From: Prostheceraeus crozeri
Taxonomy: Eukaryota > Platyhelminthes > Polycladida > Euryleptidae
DNA: 64,000 bases
Assembly: GCA_907163375.1 (NCBI GenBank)
Contig: CAJQUW010015371.1
Coordinates: 744,001 to 808,000, forward strand
Direction of reading: 5' to 3'
This document shows, in pieces, positions 36,801-48,800 of the stretch (the first letter of the stretch is position 1; the number at the start of each line of letters is the position of its first letter). The translations under genes and the position numbers were made by a program. The notes beneath the pieces were generated by a model. That model had not been told where the DNA came from. It made no database searches and saw only the letters and a program-made list of their open reading frames with translations.

Positions 36801-39800
36801 GTTCGACAACGGCAACGTTGACTGCAATTGAGTAACAGCTCTCACATAAAATTTCAAGCACCGCTCTTGTACCAACTTTCTCGTTTCGGCGGGAACACTC
36901 AGTTGTACCAGGAAAGACATGGCCCGAGTCCCAATATCAATTTTGTCGACACGTTTATGATGTGTCGTAAAATCAAGAGACGAAAAATCGTTTCCCGAGA
37001 GAGGTTTCCTGCTGCCGTCATCAGATGTTTTTGTGATCCATGATTCTTTCATGAAGTTCTTGGCGATTCCGTATACCAGCGACACCATCCTGTCATACAA
37101 GTGATGAATCATTGGCTTATTGGTTTGGAGCACTCTCACGTAAGTTTCAAATTCACTTGCAGCAAAGGCCAAAAAGCTAAGGAAGACTTGCGACAAGTCA
37201 TCATTCAATATCTGCAAAAAGTAAATGAGCAAATTATTTAACTCATAAAATCGCAGATTAAGCAATCTTACCGAGAAGCGTAATTACAAGTATCAATTGT
37301 TTGAACAGAAACCATCGTTTTTTTAAACATGTGTGTAAACTTTGTGTAACTCTTAATCTGCTGATTAATTTCTCATTCTGATTATCAATTTCGATTACAA
37401 TAAACATCTCTCCCTCCCTCTCTCTAGGTCTACCAGTACATCAGTATTGCTTCAAGAGAATTCCATTAACTATAGACCCATTTGCATACATTTCAAATGT
37501 TCAACTATCAATAGGAAAGACTTGTATCTTCCATGAACAAATCATACATTTTAGATCTACATGTATAATAATATTTTATCGTATTTCATTCTATCAGTAG
37601 TCTATTCAAGATCAATAGAACGAACTGGAAGATGTTAGTCATAAAGTAATCAAGTTTCATCTCTCAACTGAGTGCATGCGTAAGATTAATAATACTTCTG
37701 ACAATAATTTGAAATTATGTTAAGTATTTGTAGCTTAAACCGAAAAATTCTTAAAATAACTTCAAACTCACCTTTACAATCCTCTGATATCGATTGGTGT
37801 TTTTCACTTCTCTCTTGAAATTAGCTTGTAATGGAATAAAAACAGTGAAGTACTGCTTTAAGTTTGAATATTGTTCCAAAATTCGCAGACAAGCTTTACG
37901 CAAGGAAAGCCATCTCGAGGTTACATGCTTGACAGCGAAATGAGGCTCTAGATCTGTGAAAGTTTGCATCATCAAGTAGTCCTCTCTACGAGCGGCAGAC
38001 TGTTTGAAAAAAGCCGAAACATCAGTAACGAATACATCAATATCGAAATCCATCTCTTCAATTCCTTTACGAAATGCGTTATGGACCTTGTGGAGTGTAC
38101 ATGTCCCTACATCAATTATGCTTGTCTGATGTTTATCGACAAGCTCTTGACGAAGTCGTCCTTGGAAAGCTTGGTTGACGTTAGGTCCGTCCATCCCAAT
38201 GTGTAAGAGAAGTTGTGGAGTTGTTTTCATTTTGGTTATCACTTCAAAGAAATGGTCTATTAGATCATCACTATTACAATGACCGACGAACAATGACGTA
38301 CAATAGATTGAAATAATCCTATTTTCACTGGGCGACCAGTACTGTATGTAAGCATCATATTGCTTCTTCACTTGAGACGTAGTGGTCTCATCAAATTTGA
38401 AGGTATATGGTACGTTCTGTAAATCATTCACTTTACATTCAGAAACATACGGAGAAATACCATGCTGAATAACATATTTCACTTTTGTTTCGCCCATTTG
38501 GTAGTTCTTGGCAATAAGTGAATCAGGAAATATTTCCTTGTACAACTCACTGTCTTCAGTTGCACTAGCGAATGAGTAATTTGATTCAACAAATTTAAGG
38601 GCAATCAACGTCTCTGCTTTGGTGACTTTGTACTCGGGCGAAAACATAGAAGTTGCAGTAAGTTGAGTATCTTTTCCCATTACCAACTGAGATTGCTTCT
38701 TATTTCCAGCACTTTTCTGGAATATGCTGACTGCTTTCTGGTGTTTTACACCCTTTTCGTGCAATTTTATCTGCGCAGCGCCCGATTTATCGATCTTAAA
38801 CGATTTCGATAAGTATGTACACATCGCAGAATACTTGTCCGCACTACATGGCTTGATAAATGGAAATTCCTTTTCCCAGTTAACACAATACGAAGTAATA
38901 CTGTGATTTCGGTCCGACATAGTGTTTCTGAAAAGCAAAAAATAATTATCTTCACAATTGTACACAATTTCTTTAAATTGATAAATTCAAATAAAATGCA
39001 GAGTCGTACGTAAATTTGCAAACACATGTATAGGGGTCGATACACGTAAAATGTTCACTAAGGCAAAAAATTTAGATTCGTACTTTGACATTGATTTTTT
39101 GTGGTGATAATACATACCCTGAAGAATATAAGACTTGAGTAGCTTGATGTTTGGAGATACTATAGAACAGTTTAAGTTATTTGAGAAAGTGTTTTATAAG
39201 GAAAGTGAACATGACCTATTTTCAATGTAACCTTTCATCCAAGATTTATTGCGAAAAGAAGCATTCAAATCAGCTTGTGTTTATTTACTTTATAACTTCA
39301 GTTTAGTAGCTTAAATGGCGGGATGTCTATCTTTTTCTATTCATGCCGATCTGTTAAACATCTTTAGTCGCACGAATAGTATATCTACAGGGTGTCACAC
39401 TATTGATATGCGGTGGACAAGTAGAGATAATTCAAATAATCACTGTATCAGCATGTGAATGATTTGTTTTTATGCATTTAAATCATCGTATCATGGAAAT
39501 AGTCTGTCTACCGGGTGCCACATAATTGATATGTGGCGGAGCGTGAAATCATAAATTCAATATGAGGTACCTGAAAAGATAAGTTTTCAAGTTACGCAAA
39601 CAAAAATTCTCTGAGATGGCGTTCCTGACACGCACTTTAGTAATTTTAATTCGTTTAACATTATGTCAATCCACATCAAAAGGCGATGTATCAATTTATA
39701 AAAATATCAAATTTTCTCGAAAGTGGGGTACCTTGGACCACCGTATTTTGCTGGGTAATGTTTACCAACATTTTTTAGCAGTATGCCTTAAATCATAGGA

Positions 39801-42800
39801 AAAACAATCATAAATCATAAAACCTACATCTTTGCATTTTGCATACAGTTTAAGATCAGTGGAGATTGAGCCTTTTTCCAAAACTGGTATTCATGCAATG
39901 GACAGATCACTGGTGCTGCGAAGATTCCCGAACAGTACTATTTCTTTGACCACTTATGAACGTGAAACTTATGAAAATCCACAGCAAAGTTTACTTTAAG
40001 ATCTAAGTTGTAAATTTGATTTCAAATCACGACATTACTAACAGTCGAAGCAAGTCTTGTGGGGAAACATGTATGATGAGGTAATTGAATTATGATGCTG
40101 AGCATATTCAAGACTAGACAAGTATTCATACTGTAAGCTATGCAGTAAACATCAAATATGAAACTCAAATATACCGGTATATACATATAAATTCCAAAAT
40201 GAACAGAAAAAACAATGTTCATATATATATAAAACGAACAATAACACGATGTACATAAAGTAACAATAACGTCTTACTTTGTGTTTGAAATATCCTTTCC
40301 ACTTTCGGAATATCTTATTCAATTTGTCGATTGAAATTTATGCAGTTAACGTCAAAAGTAGCAAATTGGAAATTCGAAATTTTGCAGAAAAAATCGGATA
40401 AATCGGCTGGTGAAAAATCGGTACGAAAAACGATTTATTCAAAGTTCATAATATCAACGTTTCATCTAACGATTCAGAAACGATACTTCTGAAATATAAG
40501 AGTCAAATTTCATCGTTGGAGAAAATCAGTCAAAATTAAGCTGTGCCGATCATTGCATGAGTACATAGTTACACGTAGACAATTAACTGTAATAGTCAAT
40601 TAGGTCAACAAACGGGTTTTCTAATTCAAAATATTCAAAAGCCTCAGACACAGAAAATGTTTCTACCTTAGGTCGCATTCTTGAATGCTCAACTTGTACT
40701 TAATACTTCAAAATCAAATAGTGAATAATTTAATCTAAATTCGTACTTGAGTGCAACAAAACGACACAAAGAAAACCAATGGTTTCAAGAAAAAGTTATA
40801 TTAACATGCACCAACTTGCACAAATATAAAAAATTCTAAGGTCCCATAGTTTCTAAAGCAAAGTGTCAGTGTTAATGCATAAATAAAACCATCCGCTCAT
40901 AGAGAAATGTCAGACTTGTCAATATGATATCAGGCATACGGAGCTTGCTTCGCCACAGCATGAAATCATCATAGGAATAGAAAAAAATGCTACCACAGCT
41001 ATTCTCATTTCCACCATTTCGTTCAATTAAACTATCCATCACAACAGTGAAAATGAAATAAAGAAAAACATATCTGAAAATCCGTCTCTGCAATGTAGCT
41101 GGACAATTATAACATGCAATTATATCGGAAATAAGACAAATTACACAGCTCGACATGATTTAAAATCTAATTCAATGTTAAGTGTAAAATCCTCTTAATA
41201 ATGTGAATGCTGTGTATCGAAATCGAAGTTATTTAAAGATTTCTATTTGTTGATATCAAATAAATAATATTTACGTTCACTGAAAAATGTATATTACGAA
41301 TTAAAGTTTTAGGTTTTTTTAGGTTTACATTAAAAATTTAGGTCAAATTTTAGGTTTTTCCTTGAAAATACTAAAATTTAGGTTTTTTTAGGTTTTTAGG
41401 TCAGCGTGGGAGGCCTGTGAATAGGCCTATATGCAACAGGAAAATATAAAATGTTTCATGGTCACTTCAGAGGAGATGAAAAAATACACCGATCACGACT
41501 GTCTATTGTGTAATCTACTTCCACTGGTCGAATGTCAGATTTCTGTACCCATGCAACATCACTTGTATCAGAAATCATGTAGATTGATTGCGAGCATTCC
41601 TTGAGAAACTGCACCTCATAATCATTATCAGCTAGAGATTGGATGATTCCGATGAAGTTCGTGGTGGTGCCACGACTTGTGCTGACACTAGCGATGACCA
41701 TATCACCGACACGAACCTCGTTGATAATGGATGGAGGAGCACAATCTGCGTAGACGATTGAGAATGGCCGTCGAACTAGTTGCTGATTGTTTTTGGCTAT
41801 CCACTGATGATCCGTCTGAACACCGGTCATCTTTGGCGCGTTCTCAATAATATTCTGTAACTGGTGATAAGTACAATCAATGTCACCGGACGACACGACC
41901 GTGCCCACAATTTTACTTTTGCACTCGTTGAGACAGGTAACGAACTGTTGAGCACTCTGTACCTGGTAACGTCTCGAGCGAACACAGTACCAAACCATCC
42001 GTTTTGCAGAACCTCCGACTCCGTCAACACACCCTTTACCATGAGCCGTCGCAAAGAAGTTCCAGCTAATCTGCAGACCATACTTCCTCGCAAAATGATT
42101 CAGCAGCATGGTAGTGTACCGGTTCTTGAATTGGGATGCAGGTCCGTCACTCCAGAAGATCAGTTCTTCAACTTCCGATGTGACAATTGATTCAATGATT
42201 GTCTGCAGATAATGAGACACTGATCGTTTTGAGTGATCCAGATGGTCACTGACCATCACACGGCAGCTAGGGCAGTCGTTGAACTTGAATACGCAGATAA
42301 TAAACAAAGACAACTGTTTCTGCTTCCAGTGGGCGCTCTGAACCTCATCCTGGAAGGGACATGTTGCATTTTCACTGAAGAAGTGAACCAGTATGCGTTC
42401 TGAGGATGCCAGCTCTTTGTCCTTGCGGTACATTGCTTGGTGATTTCTTTTCAGTAGTTGATGCAGCTGGAACTGTGGCAGTAAAGCTTGGAATGCCTCA
42501 CTCACTTCCATTGCTGACATAATTGTGTCATGGCAAGCAATAGTCTCGCCAGAGACGCCTTTCTGCCATCTCTTGACTGTAACAGTCAAATCCACATCCT
42601 GGACGATCGCGTTCTCCGATATTCGTTGACCATTGGCACACTCGTCGCATGTGTTCTTCAGACAATCTGGCTTAGCATCAGGACACAGTGCATTGTCAAC
42701 AATCCAATTAGAATGATAACACGGTAATGTCGTCAATCCCGCAGATGAGGCTGCATTTAGCAAGCACGTAAAGTTTTCATGAAGCACACAGCAGCAAACT

Positions 42801-45800
42801 TTCGTGAATGAACTTGCATGCCAAAAAACGACGAATGCCAATAGATATTCGATGCCCAACACGAAGCAAATGTTCCGAAATGATTTATTAACTTTATCTT
42901 TATACAAAGGAATGCATGGAGCGCGTTTGTGACTGATTTCTTTTTCAAATATGTTTTCTGATGAAGTTGGACAAAATGTTCGTTCGTGACTGTTCGTTCG
43001 TGACTTCGTTCGTGACCGCACTTCTCGAAACTTATGAACTGCTAGTAATCAAACGTTTCTAGATTTCTTTTCAGCATTTAAGTTGATCAAATAGCATACT
43101 AGTCTATTCAATCAGAGCAAATTTCGTGATGAAGAATCCAGAGCTTTGGAGGTTATTAACGTTTACATTTTTTTCGAAAAAGTCGTGTCGTTCTGTGTTC
43201 GTTCGTGACCACTCAAACTACTGTATTTTAAACCATCAAATACACATTTTTTCATCGGTTTGGCTAGTGTTTCATAAACAGTGAATATTGCAGCCAATTC
43301 AAATTAGTTATCACCGGTTCAATAGGTTAGAAATGACAATCAGAAATGTAACAATAAATCCTGCAAAGTTCGTTCGTGACTGCGTGGAATTGCCCCTGTG
43401 TTGATTTTTTAATGGCTTAACGTCACTACTCTCCCAGACTGGGGGCTTGGATGGTGCTGTCATAATCAGACTTTAATTTGGAGCATTGTGATCTTTTCGT
43501 CCGGATGCCCTTCCTGACGAAATCCAATGACACATTCGGAGCTCGACCTATGGACCAGAAGATCATTATGTTAGGCCAAGCACTTAACCACTATGCTACG
43601 GAGACCACCAATTCAGTAGATAGATATAGCCCAATGAAATCTGATGATTCTTTTTGAATCATAGTTAAATTAAAGCAACTCACTAAAAAATGCGTTAAAC
43701 AAAATAATCAGCCTTGATCATTCATCGTATTCCTTGTGAATATCGATTGACTAATAGAAGACTGAATACTTACGTTATAGCGGCGAGCAATGCCTTGCCA
43801 TGAGCTTGTAGATGACTTTCCGATTCCACTCTATTTGCCAAATTGAGGTCTGTTCGGCACCATGGACATTGGAGATTAGTTGCAGGACCGTTTGACAAGG
43901 GAGTCCATCGAAGATGGGAGCGCTCATGATTACGTAACATGGACAGAATGTTGAAAATTTGACGTGGTATTTGATTCAGCGATCTATCACCAGATCGCAA
44001 ATGATTCGAATTGGCACGCAAACAAAGCAAGCAGGGCAATTTGTTAGCTGAGACCGGGGGCATAGCGTTAAAATGCGTACAATGTCGCATGTGGTCCCTG
44101 AGAGAGCCCTGATCATAAAAAATCTGCTTGCATTGCATAAAACAGCGATACGCTTCTGTAAGGCTATGTTCGTTTTCTGTGCAATGTCTCTGAAACAGAA
44201 TAATGAAAAAATGAGTCGAAATGGTAGATATGATCTAAAACATGCCGATATTTTAATAAATTAACTTCAGGAAATACATGTAAGCGTGTTGACAGTGTGA
44301 AGTCACTACCATAGACAGTAGGGTTCATATCCCGGGACATCTTTCAGATACCAGAATTCGTGACAAACCCAAAATGTCTCAATCCGGTGATCAATAGGCT
44401 ACGTAGTAGGTCTGTCTACGGCTTGAAGTATTTGACTTCTATTTAAGATGGATATGAAAGCGGAAGAGCAACTTCTAGCCTTTTCGATGCGATAGGAAGG
44501 AAATTTTCTTCCACGTTCACAACCATCGGATGGCATACCAGCTTGCCCAGTGATAAACTCATTAAGACATGGATGGCATTCATAGTAGCATGTCTGACAA
44601 TCAATATCTGTATCATGCGAGACGGGTATATCGTGTATTATCATGAATTTTAAACATGGTCTCACAATTACGCAGCAATAAGCAATAGTAATGTATTTAT
44701 TACTTTGACATTCTTGAACAAAAAACTACTTGCTGAAATTCATGTATATAGCAACTATTTCCTATTCCGCATGACACATCTTCCATGTTAATACAGATAT
44801 CCATGGCTACTCGCTGATTTTAGTTCAGTATATGTCATGCATGAGAACTCGTCGGGAATAAAAGCCAGAAAATTTGTTAAATTCCAACTTCAGTCACCCA
44901 TGGCTACCTGAGTCTTTTATGGTGCTCCCTTGTGTTTCTTCCAAGCTATGGGCCTGCGTATGTCGCTTGTCAATTCGACAATTTGGATCAAACAGTGTTC
45001 GATAAGTGAAATACTGAATTTCATTTTAGTGAGCTGCATTCAAAATATGTTTATTGGTTTAGATCAAGTTCATCGTGTCAATGTGCATGGAGGTGCTTCA
45101 AGAGTTAACACGCAAACTGGCAAATCCAGATGATTAAGAGGTCTTCATGACAGGCAGTGTTCGTACTGGCCGATTTCGCATTTTTCGCGCCCCGCCCTGC
45201 GATTCGCGCCCCCAACTAATTGGTCTAAGATACATGTATGCACGAGCGTAAGGTCAATACATACATTTTTCAAACATATATGGAATTCATATAGGCATAT
45301 TTACGGGTCAATTTCATAGGTCTATGACGATTTACAGCATTTATTAGATACCTTTGATGGAGTAGATGAAAACATAATTGATTAATGGATGGCCCTGCAT
45401 GGAGCAGACAACCATATGATATTAATGAGATCATATACGAACATATAAGTACGTTATAATGTATTCATTCTAATTCGGTACTATAATACTTCCGCAACGT
45501 TGAATCAAATGAGCCTAAGGAACCCCGAAAATGCCTTTTCCAGTTCCAATTGGCTAGGATTTGGTTGTGGGGCCTTAGAAAAATGCCCGAAATCACTACA
45601 ACCAAATCTGGGCCAAATGGAACCGAACCAAAGACTAAAATCGGGGCGTTAGGGACTGTCATACCTGACATTTTCTCGGTGTAGTCAACGTCTTCGTTAA
45701 AATAACGTCGCTACACTTTCCATCTGGTACTGAAATGTAACATAATAAGTTTCATTAATACACCGTATGAGTTTACGCCCTATTTTCCTTGTGATTTAAA

Positions 45801-48800
45801 TGAAGAAAAGATCAGAAATGAAAGTACACATGTAAGCAGTTTCGTTCAATCAGGTACATGATGATCGAGCTGTGTTGAATCAAAATGCTGTCTAAAAGCG
45901 CTAGGCACTGATAAAGAAAATATCACTTCAATTTCTTGGGAGAAATAACTTTCAGTTCTTCATGTGCTTTTCGCTTCAAAGTACTAGTCATGAGCTTCTC
46001 AGCTACTGCTCGTTTCTTTTCTTCCATCTTCTCCTTCTCATCAAGCAGAGCTTTAAGGTGGTCCTCCTCTTCCTTTAATGACCGTAATGCCTCCTCCTGC
46101 ATTTTCACGAGGCTTTCTTTCCGTTTCATGATATCGCTGATTCGCTTTTCGTTGTTTTTGAGACCGGACTCTAACTCATTCAGCTTTGAATCATTTTTCT
46201 TCTGATTTTCGAAAGTTTTTAATATATCCTTCTCTGCTGCCTTCTTCTTCCTTGCTGCCTCTTCCTCCATCTCGCTCTTCAAACGCAGCTCATATGCTTG
46301 TTTGGCTTTGGCAACTTTCTCCAAAAGTGCCTGTGTCACTTCGAAGTTTCGCGATGAGATATTATTCGATGCCATGGCGCTCTTAATAACGACGATCGCA
46401 TTCATTGTAGTCGCGGACAGGTTACTCCGTTTCTTTGTCACTAGATCAGGCAGCAAACTGAACACCCTCTCCACTTCTGCGTTTCCGTGGGGTAATGTCA
46501 TCGTGACTCGAGCCAGACGACTCAGAGTTGGCATCTTTGAGGACATTTTCTGCCAGTATTCTCCAATGTCCATTGGCTTCTCTGTTGTACCTTGGAGGAG
46601 TCGAGCTTCAACTTTAAGAGTAGAAATCTCGTTTTGAGGAACAATTTGGGGAAAGCACTTTGCAAGAGTCTTCGCCCAGTTCTCCAGATCAGCATCGTTC
46701 GAATGATTCAGTTGTCTTCGGAAATCAAGAAATAAAAAACGTACCGGACATGGTTCTCTTTGAAGGACAGTCGAAAAAGGAAAGGCAGGATCGAAATTCG
46801 ACGAGCTTTTAGTCGTCGTAAGCCAGAAACGTTTTGATGATCATCTCTCTTTCTATTCCGAGTTGACCAACATATTACGTTCGTAGAATACGCAGTGATG
46901 ATTACGGTATGTCGTAGTAGGTTTACACACTATTCCTATTTGTTAGTGTTATGTCAGGAAGGCATTTTCTGGAATAAGAAGGAAAATATTCAATTCTATT
47001 ACTGTCATCAATCTGATACATTGTCGTAGACACATCTAACAGTTCCCAGTGATATATTATAGTCAAATATTTTTTGGGGCGCGAAAATATTTTCGGAATT
47101 TTCGCGCCCGCCTTCATTTTTCGCGCATTCGCGCCCGTTTTTACGGAATTCGTGCCCCAGTACGAACACTGGACAGGGCTTCCGCGCATTTCCCCCTGTA
47201 TTCCCTGATCATTCCTCGACATGTTCCATATCTTAATTACTATACGCATCATGTAATTATCATATTGGCCCCGTGATACTGAAACTTTAACATTTTAGAT
47301 ACTTCGTTTGCTTGGTCAATACATTCTGTGAACTAACAACAAAGCAGAAAATACTTAAAGTAAATATTCTAAATGCAACTTTGTGCGATCGAAGAAGCAT
47401 GTTTAAAAATTGATATGAGAAAATCTCTCTAAACTTGCAGATGTAAAAGAAAACATTTTCTCAGTCATCTGCTGCGCAAACAAAAATACTTGCCGTAATT
47501 GCTCTATGCTTTTGAACACTAAAACATAGTTTTTATGCAGTTTTTAGATGTAAAAACTACAATCACAACCAACCATGGACTAAACCTTGAATTACAATCA
47601 CGCTTAAACCAATGACACCCAGATCTAAACCTTGTTATCATTTTGGCAGTTTGAGAACCTAGAGTCATGTCACGCAAAAACGATTATAATTCCTTATCAG
47701 TCATTTTCTTTTATACATGAAAATACTTGTATTCTCGCACAAACCTCTGATAAATGAAATACAACGTCACGTCTAAGGCATTTGCTTCAAATCATACGAA
47801 AATCCCTCATTTTATCCACTTTCTGGCAGCTAAAACAAGTGTTCAAAAACAAAGATGTGAAAAACATCTACAAAAAATCTGGCGTTCGGAATCTTGGAGC
47901 TGTAGAAAATAGTTGCTTCAGTAAAAAAGGGTGTTCGAAAGCAAAGAGCAATTGCGATGTGCATGGCGTAGAAAAAAAGGAAAGAAATAGTCGCTTTGTT
48001 CATAGCTAGAACAAAACATATCGTCTTGAGCTCTCCGAAATTACTTAATTACACACTAAAGTTCGAAATCTGGAATAGCCATGGAGCTAAGTTTGTGCCA
48101 CTTGCATCATCATCATGCCAATGATTAGCCATGTAAAAAACGTTAAGCTGTTTTTAATCTTCCAACGTCTGGAACAAAATACAGGATAATTCACTCTTTA
48201 AAAAGCGAATAGCATGAGCATATCTTTATGGAAACAACTTTCTTTCGACACCTTCAAGTAGCGACTAACATAACATTGAAAAAATGTTGCTTCCTCAATT
48301 TATAATTTAGGACGAACAAGTGAAAATAAGATGTTGGATAAAATGAACTGAGGTGCGTCGTGATGATAGATTAAACTATCCATATCTAAGTTTGACATAC
48401 TTATTGTGATTCAAAATTATATTTTGTGGCAACCACCCAATTTTCGTTGAATAAAAGAGGAGGGGACTGAAAGGTCTCAGCCACACTGCGAGCTTTTCCA
48501 AGCGCTTCGGAGCAACGCGTTTTGCAGCAAATAAAATTCATTATTGCATCAGTTGTAGACTGCCACACTGCGAGCAAAGCAAACCAGAGCCATTGATAGC
48601 TTGTGGAGATACGTTTGCTCGGGACGCTCTTGTTTGCTTTGCTTTCATTGTGACTGAGGCCTAACAAGTTTACTTTTCTTACTAAGTTTACTTTCTTAAC
48701 TAAAATAGATAAATAATAATTTTTTTCTTTGAGTTTAGACTATAAAAAGCGATAACACTCACTTCGATATGCGTCCGGACAGCATCAGCACGACTAGGAA

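Larger units (their letters stand above)
34218..43395 (-). mobile_element. Unclassified DNA transposon, interrupted by a second
   Basis: GGGCAATTCCACG at 34218 is inverted at 43383-43395, and CTGT flanks both sides, so the target duplication may be 4 bp. Clusters of GTTCGTTCGTGAC lie near both ends (34,565-34,800; 42,960-43,020; 43,200; 43,372), a plausible set of transposase-binding iterons. Without the inner element at 34,929-41,417 it is about 2.7 kb and carries one 519-codon ORF. I cannot place the superfamily from memory. A 4-bp duplication would fit several. Confidence 0.75.
31620..43773 (-). other. Zinc-finger gene intron d-e (12 kb)
   Basis: Outside the listed elements, 31,620-33,430 shows no supported feature. 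The rest is mariner debris (33,435-34,190), the nested transposon pair (34,218-43,395) and a SINE (43,407-43,607), leaving little native intron. Confidence 0.6.
44190..48762 (-). other. Zinc-finger gene intron c-d
   Basis: Contains the unexplained ORF at 44,399-44,665, the truncated hAT-like element at 45,155-47,171 and otherwise plain AT-rich sequence. The splice joining exons c and d completes a finger, so no further constitutive exon is needed here. Confidence 0.6.

Noticed and set aside
41300-41404. TTTAGG-like words resembling telomeric repeats
   Set aside because: They are irregular (variable T-runs), occur at both ends of the 34,929-41,417 element, and are better explained as subterminal repeats of that transposon.
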